The notes under the pieces were generated by a model. That model saw only the letters and a program-made list of their open reading frames with translations. It searched no databases and was not told where the DNA came from. The position numbers were made by a program, and so were the translations under genes. Positions 7,640 to 16,609 of a stretch of 64,000 bases of DNA are shown piece by piece. This stretch comes from Oceaniferula flava (GTDB lineage Bacteria; Verrucomicrobiota; Verrucomicrobiia; Verrucomicrobiales; Akkermansiaceae), in assembly GCF_016811075.1 (NCBI RefSeq), contig NZ_JAFBGL010000008.1:62001-126000 (forward strand), given 5' to 3'. Position 1 is the stretch's first letter. Every line of letters begins with the position of its first letter.

Positions 7640-9484
7640 TTACTTCACCAGCTTCTCGATCAGCTGGTTCATGCGTTTGGCCATCTGGTGTGGGTTTTCC
7701 AGCAGACCGGCGGCAAGCAGCGCGTTATCGGTCAGCTGCTGAGCCACTAGTTTGGCAGTGTCTTCATCTGAATCCACCAGCTTGGCCAGTCCGTGAATTA
7801 CCTCATGGCGAGGGTTGATTTCCAGAGTCGCTTTGGTAGCGGGCATGTCTTGTCCCATCGACTGCATCATCGCACGCATTTGGGCGTTGGGCGCATCTTT
7901 GGGAGTCAGGGCGGCGACCGGGCTATCGATCAGTCGACCGGAGGCCTCCACTTTTTCGACGCGTTCACCAAGTTCCTTCTCGAGGAATTCGATCAGTTTC
8001 TCTGCGGATTTCTCGTCGAGCTCTTCGCCTTCGGTGGCGACGTCTTCGAGGTCGATTTCGCCACGGTCGGCAGAAACCAGTTTCTTGCCTTTGAACTCAG
8101 GCAGTGCCTCCATGACGTATTGATCGACTGGCTCGGTGAAGAAGCACACCTCCAGACCGCGGGCCTTGAAGGCTTCGAGGTATGGACCGCTCTCGATGGC
8201 GTCGCGTGACATGCCGGTGAGGTAGTAGATGTTCTCTTGCTCGTCCTTGGCGCGATCGATGTATTCCGCGAAGGAGGTCAGCTTTCCAGCCTCTTCCAGC
8301 GAACTCTCGAAACGTAACAGCCCGGCGAGTTGAGCCTGGTGCTCATAGCTGGTGGCGATCCCTTCTTTCAGGAAACGGCTGAACTTCTTGTAGAAATCCA
8401 GGTAGTCCTCGCTGTTGTTCTTGGCCTCTTTCTCGAGGAACTTGAGGTAGCGTTTGGTGATCAGTCCGTTGAGTTTCTGCACCAGAGCGCTGTCCTGCAT
8501 TGATTCGCGAGAGATGTTCAGCGGCAGGTCTTCGCTGTCGATGACACCGCGAAGGAAGCGCAGCCACTCAGGCAGCAGCTTTTCCGGTTTGGCATCGATC
8601 AGCACCTTGCGGCAGTAGAGCGACACCCCGGCTTCCATCTGGCCCATGCCAAATTGCTCGGTGTTTTCCGTCGGTGTGAACAGCAGTGCGTTGATGGTCA
8701 GAGGCGCGTCCGCACTGAAGTGCATGGTGTAGCGAGGATCATCGAAGGCGTGAGCGGTGAACTTGTAGAACTCGTTGTATTGCTCCTCGGTGATTTCAGA
8801 TTTACTTTTCAGCCAAAGCGCCTCGACGGTGTTGATGTGCTCGCCGTTGAGTTTGATTGGGAAGGAAACAAAATTGGAGTATTTCTCAAGGATCCCTTTG
8901 ATGCGGGCTTCCTGGGAGAACTCTTCCATGTCGTCTTTCAGGTAGACGACGATTGAGCAGCCGCGTTTGGCGTCGGAATTTTCATCGATGCTGTAACCGG
9001 TGGCGCCGTCACTGCTCCAGGTGTGACCATCCGTGCCGTTTTCCCAGGAATGGGTGTGCACTTCCACTTTATAAGCGGCCATGAAGGCGGAGTAGAAACC
9101 GACACCGAACTGACCGATGACATCGGCATTATTGTCCCCTTGCTCTTTCATTTTCTCAAGGAATGCCTTGGTGCCTGAGTGAGCGATGGTGCCGAGGTTC
9201 TCGACCAGTTCGTCCTTGTTCATGCCGATGCCGCTGTCGGAAATCGTCAGCGTCTTGGCTTCTTCATCGGTGGTGATTTCGATCGCCAGTTCACGGTCGG
9301 CCTTGAAAACATCTTTTTCGGTGAGCGACTTCAGGCGCATTTTTTCCAACGCATCGGAAGCATTGGAAACCAGCTCGCGGACAAAGATTTCCTTATCGGT
9401 GTAAAGTGAGTGGATGACGATGTCGAGGAGCTGACGGACCTCCGCCTGGAATGAGTGGGTATGTTCTTCTGTAGCTGTAGACAT
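7640..9484 (-). CDS. htpG: HtpG, Hsp90-family molecular chaperone
   Basis: 614 aa from the ATG at 9484 (MSTATEEHTHSFQAEVRQLLD). The longer open frame up to 9637 adds residues without family character. Bergerat-fold ATPase motifs are present: ELVSNASDALEK, DSGIGMNKDEL and GQFGVGFYSAFM, followed by the middle domain with SRESMQ and a C-terminal dimerisation region ending MAKRMNQLIEKLVK. Length is close to E. coli HtpG (624 aa). It is a cytosolic ATP-dependent chaperone that helps protein folding under stress. It appears to be transcribed alone: the gene upstream ends in its own terminator at 9636-9670. Confidence 0.95.
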   Translation of the reverse strand: MSTATEEHTHSFQAEVRQLLDIVIHSLYTDKEIFVRELVSNASDALEKMRLKSLTEKDVFKADRELAIEITTDEEAKTLTISDSGIGMNKDELVENLGTIAHSGTKAFLEKMKEQGDNNADVIGQFGVGFYSAFMAAYKVEVHTHSWENGTDGHTWSSDGATGYSIDENSDAKRGCSIVVYLKDDMEEFSQEARIKGILEKYSNFVSFPIKLNGEHINTVEALWLKSKSEITEEQYNEFYKFTAHAFDDPRYTMHFSADAPLTINALLFTPTENTEQFGMGQMEAGVSLYCRKVLIDAKPEKLLPEWLRFLRGVIDSEDLPLNISRESMQDSALVQKLNGLITKRYLKFLEKEAKNNSEDYLDFYKKFSRFLKEGIATSYEHQAQLAGLLRFESSLEEAGKLTSFAEYIDRAKDEQENIYYLTGMSRDAIESGPYLEAFKARGLEVCFFTEPVDQYVMEALPEFKGKKLVSADRGEIDLEDVATEGEELDEKSAEKLIEFLEKELGERVEKVEASGRLIDSPVAALTPKDAPNAQMRAMMQSMGQDMPATKATLEINPRHEVIHGLAKLVDSDEDTAKLVAQQLTDNALLAAGLLENPHQMAKRMNQLIEKLVK

Positions 9485-9635
9485 GGTGTTTTTTGATAGA
9501 TGATTGGATGATGTCAGGAAACTGTCATGCCCGGATGGGGCGTTGCCTGTTTCCTGTGCGCGGGAAAATAGCCAGACTCCCCCTCCCTGCAAGAGAAAAT
9601 GCCTGATCCAGCCAGCCACTGTCAGCACCAGACAC

Positions 9636-9670
9636 AAAAAACCTTCACCCCGGATCGCGGAGTGAAGGTT
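9636..9670 (-). terminator. Intrinsic terminator after small membrane protein gene
   Basis: On the minus strand, AACCTTCACTCC pairs with GGGGTGAAGGTT around a seven-base loop and runs into six T residues (plus-strand A tract at 9635-9640). It lies 30 bases after the stop of the 89-aa membrane protein gene and separates it from htpG. Confidence 0.85.
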
Positions 9671-9699
9671 GATTGGAAATAAAGGTGCGGTCCGTGGGC

Positions 9700-9969
9700 T
9701 TAACCCACATTGACAGAAGCACTCGCGCCACCGGCAGCGACATTGAAGATGATGCCCAGTACCCAGCAGATGCTCCAGATCAGCATGATTTTCTGATGGT
9801 TATGCTTTTTCGCATTCATCCAGCCCCAAATGAAGGCCCACAGAGGGCAGATGATACCGAGGATGGCGAGGCCGATGTTCTCGTTTTGGAACATCTTAAT
9901 AAGGGTCATGATCCAGCAAGCCAAGGAGGCCAAGCCAGTGATAATAGCTAAAATAAACAGGAAGGACAT
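9700..9969 (-). CDS. Small three-helix membrane protein, unknown
   Basis: 89 aa made almost wholly of three hydrophobic helices: residues 2-26 (ILAIITGLASLACWIMTLI), 32-50 (GLAILGIICPLWAFIWGW) and 60-82 (KIMLIWSICWVLGIIFNVA). A short polar loop contains KKHNHQ. I recall no named family with confidence; similar small proteins with a repeated CW/GWxxAKK pattern are common and uncharacterised. It is followed by its own terminator and preceded by a DUF2752 membrane protein gene on the same strand, so both may act at the inner membrane. Confidence 0.65.
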   Translation of the reverse strand: MSFLFILAIITGLASLACWIMTLIKMFQNENIGLAILGIICPLWAFIWGWMNAKKHNHQKIMLIWSICWVLGIIFNVAAGGASASVNVG

Positions 9970-10048
9970 GATGAATAGTGGTTTGTGAGGTTATTATAAA
10001 TGCTCCGTTCAGCAAGAAACAGTCCTGTTATACGGCGCTTTTTAAACC

Positions 10049-10492
10049 CTAGTTTGAAATTATGTTCCGAGTCAATGCATAAATGAGTAAGAGGATCCCC
10101 AAAACCAACGGCCACTGGGTCACCCGCTCGCTGGTTCGCACCCAATTGAGAAATTGCCCGCGGCGCGGCTCCGGTAAGATCAACCCCACGGCTACAGAGA
10201 CCCAAAAGAGCATAAAGACCGGTGCAAACCAATGAGCATTGAAAGCCCCGTCCCAGCGACCTTGCAGGAGCAATTTGGTGCTAGTGGTCAGTCCACAGCC
10301 CGGACATCGCCAATCGCTGAGTTCTCGAACCGGGCAGGTAGCCACCCGGATACCCAAACTGGAAAGGCCGAAGTAAACCAGCCCCCCAATCAGCATGGCC
10401 CAGCCGAGGCGTCGGTTCTCAAGCAAGACCGAGAGCAAACGCACCCGCGGTTTTTTACGGCTGCGGCCATCCTCACCGGGTTTCGATTTCAT
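10049..10492 (-). CDS. DUF2752 membrane protein
   Basis: 147 aa. A basic N-terminus (residues 1-30) is followed by a transmembrane helix, then the family signature TCPVRELSDWRCPGCGLTTSTKLLLQGRWDGAFNAHW split by a short loop, and two more helices. The CPGCG motif followed by a conserved N near the next helix defines DUF2752. The family has no established function. The gene starts 29 bases after the beta-helix gene and is probably co-transcribed with it. Confidence 0.8.
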   Translation of the reverse strand: MKSKPGEDGRSRKKPRVRLLSVLLENRRLGWAMLIGGLVYFGLSSLGIRVATCPVRELSDWRCPGCGLTTSTKLLLQGRWDGAFNAHWFAPVFMLFWVSVAVGLILPEPRRGQFLNWVRTSERVTQWPLVLGILLLIYALTRNIISN

Positions 10493-10521
10493 GGCTGCGG
10501 CTGGGGTTGGTCGGGTTGCTT

Positions 10522-12369
10522 TTATTCTTGTGGCGAGGTGCTGCTCAGCGAGGCATCGCGCCAGATCTGCCGGCTTCCATTGGAGCGGGCATCGTTTTTC
10601 TCAAACTTACCAATCGTCACTCCAAGATGAGTCAGGATTCCCGACTCCTGATTGCCCATAGCCACGTTATTGGTAACATCCGCACTGGTTTTTTCTCCGC
10701 GAACGACGATGCCGCTGAGCAGATTACCATCGCAGCGATTCGCCTGCACCAGCGCCTTGGCTCCATCGGAAATGAGGATGCCGGCTTCGCGGTTTTTCGA
10801 ACAAATACTGCCCGCAATGGTCACCTGCACCGCCGGGCTCATTGCGAGGATACCGCAGAGCCCGTTCTGGGTCATCTTACACTTGCTGACGACGCCCCCC
10901 CCCCCCTGCCAGAACGCCAATCCGTGTTGAATATTGTTCGTGCTCTGGGTGTTGCGCAGGGTCACTTGGCTGTCTTGACCATAGACAGAAATTCCATCCC
11001 AGCCGCATTCGCTGATTTCGCAGCTGGTAATTGTGGCTTTCGCACCATCAAACACCGCAATACCGTGGCCAGCGGAATGGGTAACACTGCAGGCGGCAAG
11101 AGTAACGTCCTGAGCCATAACGGTGATGCCGGAAAAGCGATCGCCTCCGTGGTCGAACCCTTCATGCACCAAGGTTAAGCCACTGATCAGGCTGCCTTTG
11201 GCTGTTGGGTGAATGGTGATCAGAGATGCTTGATCCGCAGGCATCTGCAGAATTGTTTTTCCATCGGCGGATCCCTCAAGTCGCACCGGTTGGTGAATCT
11301 CGAGCGATTCCTTGTAGGTGCCGGGAGAAATGCGGATCAGATCGCGTGGTCGGGCCCCTTCGAGGGCGGCGGCAATCGTGGCGTAGTCACCCGGAACTTT
11401 GATAGCGCGGGTGTAGGCGCTCATCTTGCTGTGTAGGTTGGAGATTTCGCTGTTGCTTGGGTCTAACTTGCGAGCTTCCACCAAGTAAGCCATCGCCTCG
11501 GCGTTAAACTCGCCAGTATCGAGCTTCTTGGCTTTTTCCATCAAGGACAGTGCCTTCGCCTGATTCGCTCGGATGGTGGCACTGACCCGATCCACCTTTC
11601 GAACAAAATCTGGCAGCTGTTGATTCTTCGGATCGATTTTGCGTAGCTCGGCAATGGCTTGGCGCGCTTCTGCCATCTTACCGGCATCCACAGCGGCGGT
11701 GACAGCTTCCATTTTCAGCGCCACATCGTGCTCGTGTCTACCAGCGGCGATCAATTCCAACTTCGTCTTGGCAGTGGTATTTTCCGGATCAATTTTCAAC
11801 ACCGACAACGCCAGCCGCTCCGCTTCGTCCCAGCGTTCGGCCTCAAGCGCCGCTTGGCTTTCGCCCAGCGAGTAGAACAACTGCTGGTTGCGTTCCTCGA
11901 GCTTACCAAGGCGGATCGACTCCATACCCTCCACAGCGACTGAAGAGCCAGGCTCCAGGGTGAGGATTTCCTTATAGGCGGATTCCGCCTCGGACCATTT
12001 GCGTTTACTCACTGCTGCCCGTCCAAGGCTGGATAAGTAGGTAGTGCGTTGTTTCAGCTCGGCGTCGATATTCCACTGGCGTTGATACCAATTATACCCC
12101 CACCAGCCACAGGCACTGAGCGCGCCGATGAGCATCAGCACTACCACAAAATCGGTATTGGGACGGAGGCGTTTCCTTCCCGCCACTACCTTGACGGCGG
12201 CGGTGTATTCCAGCAGCTCTTGCTCATAACGATATCTGAGCTCGGGGCTGGGAGCATTTTCCATCAGGTCCTTCTTGTAGGCAACCGTCTCCTCAAAGGT
12301 CGGGATGAACGAGCGAGGGTCGTCCCCTGGATCAAGTCCGAGGATTTTGCGAGCATCCGTATTCTTCAT
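10522..12369 (-). CDS. TPR / right-handed beta-helix membrane-anchored protein
   Basis: 615 aa. Residues 1-65 form a charged helical N-terminus, and one transmembrane helix (TDFVVVLMLIGALSACGWWGYNWY) follows at about 73-97. Residues 105-330 are TPR-like helical repeats (AAVSKRKWSEAESAYKEIL; ALEAERWDEAERLALSVL). From about residue 340 the chain turns into a right-handed parallel beta-helix of the DUF1565/pectate-lyase type (GDYATIAAALEGA, then repeated GI.V/GH.I coils). Topology suggests a cytoplasmic N-terminus and an exported helix that could bind or process glycans; no catalytic residues are evident. A 12-base homopolymer lies inside the beta-helix coding part (see separate entry). It sits in a minus-strand gene run between nadE and a DUF2752 gene. 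Confidence 0.7.
   Translation of the reverse strand: MKNTDARKILGLDPGDDPRSFIPTFEETVAYKKDLMENAPSPELRYRYEQELLEYTAAVKVVAGRKRLRPNTDFVVVLMLIGALSACGWWGYNWYQRQWNIDAELKQRTTYLSSLGRAAVSKRKWSEAESAYKEILTLEPGSSVAVEGMESIRLGKLEERNQQLFYSLGESQAALEAERWDEAERLALSVLKIDPENTTAKTKLELIAAGRHEHDVALKMEAVTAAVDAGKMAEARQAIAELRKIDPKNQQLPDFVRKVDRVSATIRANQAKALSLMEKAKKLDTGEFNAEAMAYLVEARKLDPSNSEISNLHSKMSAYTRAIKVPGDYATIAAALEGARPRDLIRISPGTYKESLEIHQPVRLEGSADGKTILQMPADQASLITIHPTAKGSLISGLTLVHEGFDHGGDRFSGITVMAQDVTLAACSVTHSAGHGIAVFDGAKATITSCEISECGWDGISVYGQDSQVTLRNTQSTNNIQHGLAFWQGGGGVVSKCKMTQNGLCGILAMSPAVQVTIAGSICSKNREAGILISDGAKALVQANRCDGNLLSGIVVRGEKTSADVTNNVAMGNQESGILTHLGVTIGKFEKNDARSNGSRQIWRDASLSSTSPQE
10895..10906. repeat. Homopolymer of 12 C inside the beta-helix gene
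   Basis: Twelve consecutive C residues on the plus strand (12 G in the coding sense), encoding four Gly codons after a Gln codon (WQGGGGVV). The frame is intact at this length. One base more or fewer would shift the frame about 130 residues before the C-terminus. Confidence 0.95.
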
Positions 12370-12410
12370 GTGGGTAGCGGAAAAAGGGGTGATTCGGATA
12401 AGGGGCGCGA

Positions 12411-14054
12411 CTAGTCGCTGAAGCGCTGCACAATGGGCATGCGGCGCCCCATGCCGAAGGCTTTGGAAGTGACCCTAAGGCCTGGAGCAGCCTGAAATCT
12501 CTTCCACTCGTTCAAGTCTACCCGACGTTGCACCCAGCGGACAAGGTTTTCATCGAAACCGTGACCGTCAATGATCTCGGCGGCGGAGAGATGTTGCTCG
12601 ACGTAAAGCTCGAGGATGGCGTCCAAGGTCTCGTATGGTGGCAGCGTGTCCTGATCTTTTTGGTCGGGACGAAGCTCGGCGCTCGGCGGCTTTTCAATGG
12701 TATCCCAAGGGATGATTTCCTTATCGCGGTTGATCCAGCGTGAGAGTGCGTAGACCTGCATCTTCGGCAAATCGCTGATCACGGCCAGACCGCCACACAT
12801 GTCGCCATACATCGTGCAGTAGCCCACCGCGAGTTCACTTTTATTGCCGGTGGTCAGGAGCAATCGACCCGATTTATTCGAGAGTGACATTAGAAATAGA
12901 CCACGGATCCGCGCCTGCATGTTCTCCTCGGTCACGTCTTCTGGTTGGTCTCCAAAAACCGGAGCCATGGCCGACTTGACCTGCTCGAAGGTCTCGGCAA
13001 TCGGCACCGTGTCGCAGGTCATTCCCAAAGCTTTAGCCAGCTCGACCGAGTGATCGACACTGCCACCGGAGGAAAATTGGCTGGGCATCGTCAGCCCGTG
13101 GACATTTTCCGCCCCCAGCGCATCGCAGGCAAGCGCGGCGGTGAGCGCGGAGTCGATCCCTCCGCTCAGCCCGAGGCAAGCGGTGGTAAAGCCGCACTTG
13201 TGAGCATAATCGCGCAGGCCGAGCACCAGTGCTTGGTAGTTTTCCTCTTCCTCGCAGGTGTCTGCCGGTTGGTGCTCGTCGCTACCAGTCTGGGCGAGAT
13301 CCACCACCCGACACTCCTCGGCGAAGGCAGAGAGAGCTGCGAGAGGTCGTCCTTGTGCGTCCACCGCCAGGGAATTGCCATCAAAAATCAGCTGATCATT
13401 GCCACCGATGCAATTGCAATACACCACCGGCACTTCCGCCTCCTTGGCCACTTCGGCCAGCATTTCCCAGCGACGTTGCGGTTTCCCCTGACTGAATGGC
13501 GAGGCGCTGAGGTTGAGAATCACATCGATCCCCTTGCCCTTCAGCTCCTCGGCCGGGTCGCGTTCATACAGTGGACGGTAGAGATAGTCTTCGGTCCAAA
13601 TATCCTCGCAAATAGTGATGCCCAGGCGCTGACCGTTCCACTCGATAGGGTCGCAGCACTCGCCGGGCTCAAAATACCGTCGCTCATCGAAGACATCATA
13701 CGATGGCAGCAGGGTTTTCCAGATCTTGTGCTTCACCTTGCCTTCATGGAGGAAGGCGGCGGCATTGCGGAAGGGTTTACCTACGGTCTCAGGCTCGCAG
13801 AAATCAACGTATCCCACCAGCATCGGCACCTCACCGACTTCATCGGCCAGATAGTCCAGCGCCTGCAGGCACTTCGGCACAAACTGCGACTTGAACAGCA
13901 GGTCCCGTGGCGGGTAGCCGACCAGTGCCAGCTCAGGCACGATCACAATCTCGGCACCCTTTTCCAGGCACTCGCGGTAAGCGGCCATGATCCGTTTGGC
14001 GTTGCCGGGGAAATCCCCCACAACGGCGTTGAGCTGAGCTATTCCAATCTTCAT
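12411..14054 (-). CDS. nadE: Glutamine-dependent NAD+ synthetase
   Basis: 547 aa, two domains. The N-terminal nitrilase-like glutaminase (residues 1-270) shows its Glu-Lys-Cys triad in VPELALVGYPPRD, HKIWKTLLPSYDVFDE and GITICEDIW. The C-terminal synthetase (from about 285) has the ATP pyrophosphatase loop LGLSGGIDSALTAAL and later TGNKSELAVGYCTMYGD. The enzyme amidates deamido-NAD to NAD using glutamine-derived ammonia and ATP, the last step of NAD synthesis. Length matches the shorter bacterial two-domain form. It starts at an ATG (MKIGIAQLNAVVG) and is followed after 41 bases by the beta-helix gene. Confidence 0.95.
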   Translation of the reverse strand: MKIGIAQLNAVVGDFPGNAKRIMAAYRECLEKGAEIVIVPELALVGYPPRDLLFKSQFVPKCLQALDYLADEVGEVPMLVGYVDFCEPETVGKPFRNAAAFLHEGKVKHKIWKTLLPSYDVFDERRYFEPGECCDPIEWNGQRLGITICEDIWTEDYLYRPLYERDPAEELKGKGIDVILNLSASPFSQGKPQRRWEMLAEVAKEAEVPVVYCNCIGGNDQLIFDGNSLAVDAQGRPLAALSAFAEECRVVDLAQTGSDEHQPADTCEEEENYQALVLGLRDYAHKCGFTTACLGLSGGIDSALTAALACDALGAENVHGLTMPSQFSSGGSVDHSVELAKALGMTCDTVPIAETFEQVKSAMAPVFGDQPEDVTEENMQARIRGLFLMSLSNKSGRLLLTTGNKSELAVGYCTMYGDMCGGLAVISDLPKMQVYALSRWINRDKEIIPWDTIEKPPSAELRPDQKDQDTLPPYETLDAILELYVEQHLSAAEIIDGHGFDENLVRWVQRRVDLNEWKRFQAAPGLRVTSKAFGMGRRMPIVQRFSD

Positions 14055-14128
14055 AGGTTGATGCGAGGTTTCTTAGACAAGTTTGCTGCGCAAATACAGC
14101 AAGGAGTGTGGGAAAATGGGACGGACGA

Positions 14129-14896
14129 CTACCACAGGCCGTATTTGGCAAAGTGCAGGGCATACCAGCCCATGATCAGATTCGCCACTCCGTGCATCAC
14201 CACGCAGGCCGTCAGACTCTTGGTCCGGACAGCGAGCCAATACATCAACGAGCCAAAAATGATCGCACCCAAGTAATCCACCGGCTGATGCACCAGCATG
14301 AAGGCACCGGTGGTGACCAGGTAGGAAATCCACGCCGGTTTGCCAAAGGGCACCTTCCAGTAGTCGCGATCCGGATCGAGCAGGAAGCGCATCAGAAACC
14401 CTCGCCAGAAGATCTCCTCGACCAGTGCCACGACCACCACGGCACGGAAAAAACGTAGAATCAACGAGGTCCAGTAAACCGCTTCATTGCCGCCAAACTT
14501 GTCGGCCAGGTCTTGCGGATTGAAACCTTCGGTCCGAGGCATCACGCCGAGATATTTCAGAATCCCCTCCTGTTTTCCTTCCAGGCCCATCCAGCTGTGA
14601 ATTTGGGTGGGCAGGATCCAGAAGCCAATTCCAATCGCCCCCATCAACGCACCCAGCCACACATGCCGACTCCATTTCAACTCATAGTTTTTACGGAAAA
14701 ATAGAAGCAATCCTATCGCAATCAATGACTGAATAGGATACATCCACTGCGCCGGGTAATGTCGCCACCAGGGAGCGTCCGGATGATTCCACTCGGGCCA
14801 TCCGGTGAGCTGGTAAGGGACCAAAAGCAGCATGAACACCGCCAAGGGAGCCACGTGGGCCACCGTGCGGTCGGTTTTCAGCTGCTGAATATCCAT
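14129..14896 (-). CDS. CPBP-family membrane protease, exosortase-associated type
   Basis: 255 aa polytopic protein. The CPBP (Abi/CAAX-like) motifs are present: EEIFWRGFLMRFL (EExxxR) near residue 160, FMLVHQPVDYLGAIIFGSLMYW near 200, and VVMHGVANLIM near 235. The N-terminus (HVAPLAVFMLLLVPYQL) and overall layout resemble the CAAX prenyl protease-related family (TIGR03008 as I recall it) seen in bacteria with exosortase and PEP-CTERM proteins. A PEP-CTERM protein is encoded 5 kb away, which fits, but no exosortase is in the window. The protease family is well supported; the exosortase link is an inference. It lies 18 bases after the aminotransferase gene. Confidence 0.8.
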   Translation of the reverse strand: MDIQQLKTDRTVAHVAPLAVFMLLLVPYQLTGWPEWNHPDAPWWRHYPAQWMYPIQSLIAIGLLLFFRKNYELKWSRHVWLGALMGAIGIGFWILPTQIHSWMGLEGKQEGILKYLGVMPRTEGFNPQDLADKFGGNEAVYWTSLILRFFRAVVVVALVEEIFWRGFLMRFLLDPDRDYWKVPFGKPAWISYLVTTGAFMLVHQPVDYLGAIIFGSLMYWLAVRTKSLTACVVMHGVANLIMGWYALHFAKYGLW

Positions 14897-14914
14897 GGTC
14901 GCGCGCTCGGAATG

Positions 14915-16081
14915 TTACAGAGTTTGGACAAAGCGTTCCATCCTCAGCATCGCCGTTTTCAGCTCCTCGAATGAGGTGGCGTAACAGCAACGCAAGAAGC
15001 CCTCACCGGCCTCACCGAAGGCATCCCCCGGCACTGCCGCCACGTCTTCCGCTTCGAGCAACCGCATGGCGAACTCCTGACTAGTCAGCCCGGTTTTACT
15101 GATGTCCGGGAAGACATAGAACGCCCCACCGGGAGAATGGCATTCGAGGCCGATTTCGTTCAGCCGTTTCACCAGGAAGTCGCGGCGCTGGTGGTAGCTC
15201 TCGCGCATTTCCAGCATCGCAGCCTCGCCATTTTCCAGAGCCTCCAGAGCGGCAGCTTGACTGGTGATCGGAGCACAGAGCATGGCATATTGATGGATTT
15301 TCATCATCGCCTCGATTAAGGGCTCGGGCGCGCAGGCGTAGCCGAGACGGAATCCGGTCATGGCAAAGGCCTTGGAGAAGCCATGAAGCAGAATCGTGCG
15401 TTCCTTCATGCCGGGCAGCGAAGCGATGGAGACGTGGTCGGCACCATCGTAACGAAGTTCGCAGTAGATCTCATCGCTGATGACAATCAAATCGTGTTTG
15501 ATGCACAGGGCGGCGATCTTCTCCAACTCCTCTGGCGGCGTGACTGCGCCTGTGGGGTTGGTGGGAAAATTGAGCATCAGCACCCGTGTTTTGGGCGTGA
15601 TAGCAGCCTCCAGCATCTCCGCTTTGAGCGCAAAGCCATCTTCTTTTTTGGTAGCCACATCCACCGGCACGCCATAGGCCAGACTGATGCTTGGCAAATA
15701 GGAAACATAACAAGGTGAGTGGAAGATCACCTCGTCGCCCGGGTTGAGCAAGGCGCGCAGGGCGAGATCGATGGCCTCCGAGACCCCCACAGTGACCAGC
15801 ACCTCCGAGGATGCCTTGTAGTCGATGCGGAAAAAATCCTTCACATACTTGCCGATGGCCTTCCGCAGGCTCGGCAGACCGAGGTTCGAGGTGTAGCTGG
15901 TGTGGCCTTTTTCCAATGAGTAGATCGCCGCCTCACGAATGTGCCATGGTGTAGCAAAGTCAGGCTCCCCCACTCCGAGGGAGATAACATCATCGCGGCC
16001 CTGCACGAGTTCAAAGAAATCGCGGATGCCGGAGCGAGGAATAGAAGCAACCTGGTGGGAGATTTTGTCTGAATAGTCCAT
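14915..16081 (-). CDS. PLP-dependent class I aminotransferase
   Basis: 388 aa from the ATG at 16081 (MDYSDKISHQVASIPRSGI); a TTG six bases upstream could also serve. Fold type I features: LGVGEPDFATPWHI, TSNLGLPSLR, NFPTNPTGA near residue 175, SDEIYCELRYDG, and the PLP lysine in GFSKAFAMTGFRLGY near residue 235. Enzymes of this group use aspartate, alanine, aromatic amino acids or related donors; the true substrate is not evident. The Lrp/AsnC gene ends only 12 bases before it on the same strand, so the regulator probably controls this enzyme or senses its substrate. The pairing is common in bacteria. Confidence 0.9.
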   Translation of the reverse strand: MDYSDKISHQVASIPRSGIRDFFELVQGRDDVISLGVGEPDFATPWHIREAAIYSLEKGHTSYTSNLGLPSLRKAIGKYVKDFFRIDYKASSEVLVTVGVSEAIDLALRALLNPGDEVIFHSPCYVSYLPSISLAYGVPVDVATKKEDGFALKAEMLEAAITPKTRVLMLNFPTNPTGAVTPPEELEKIAALCIKHDLIVISDEIYCELRYDGADHVSIASLPGMKERTILLHGFSKAFAMTGFRLGYACAPEPLIEAMMKIHQYAMLCAPITSQAAALEALENGEAAMLEMRESYHQRRDFLVKRLNEIGLECHSPGGAFYVFPDISKTGLTSQEFAMRLLEAEDVAAVPGDAFGEAGEGFLRCCYATSFEELKTAMLRMERFVQTL

Positions 16082-16093
16082 GAGCAAAGTTGA

Positions 16094-16576
16094 TTAGGGC
16101 GTGACAGGCAAACGACCTTCCGGCTCTTCGGACTCGAAAATGAACCCCTTTTCCTTGTAGGCCTTGAGACGGAAGTGGGTAGCGGTCGACAGCACACCGT
16201 CGAGTGAGCTGAGTTTTTCCGACACAAACTGGGCCACTTCACGCAGGTCTTTGCCTTCGACCACCACCATCAGATCGTAGCCGCCGCTGGCGAGATAGCA
16301 GGAATCCACTTGATCAAAACGAGCCACCCGCTTGGCGAGTCGGTCAAAGCCGCCACCGCGCTCGGGCGTGACCTTGACTTCGATAAAGGCGGAGACACCG
16401 AAATCGGCCGTTTTCTCATCGTCGATCACTGCTTGGTAACCGCGAATGGTGCCGTCCTCTTCCCAGGCGGCAATCTGTTGGCTAACCTCCGCCGGAGTCA
16501 GGCTGAGCGCCTCGGCGAGTTCTTCATTGGTGTAACGGGCTTTGCGTTGCAGCAGTTTCAGTAATGGGTCGTTCAT
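16094..16576 (-). CDS. Lrp/AsnC-family transcriptional regulator
   Basis: 160 aa. The N-terminal winged helix (residues 1-50, TNEELAEALSLTPAEVSQQIAAWEEDGTIRGY) is followed by the RAM/ACT-like effector domain (residues 60-145, VSAFIEVKVTP and SGGYDLMVVVEG). Such proteins form octamers or dimers of dimers and bind amino acids. The recognition helix is shorter than in E. coli Lrp and the linker is compact. It directly precedes the aminotransferase gene with a 12-base gap, so the two likely form an operon under its own control. The effector is not known. Confidence 0.9.
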   Translation of the reverse strand: MNDPLLKLLQRKARYTNEELAEALSLTPAEVSQQIAAWEEDGTIRGYQAVIDDEKTADFGVSAFIEVKVTPERGGGFDRLAKRVARFDQVDSCYLASGGYDLMVVVEGKDLREVAQFVSEKLSSLDGVLSTATHFRLKAYKEKGFIFESEEPEGRLPVTP

Positions 16577-16609
16577 GAACTTTAGATAAGATAGGGTTTT
16601 TGAGGTTTT

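Noticed and set aside
12945-14276. Long plus-strand open frame of 443 codons
   Set aside because: It is antisense to nadE and the gene upstream of it. The minus-strand frame has all catalytic motifs, so the plus frame is a by-product of codon bias.
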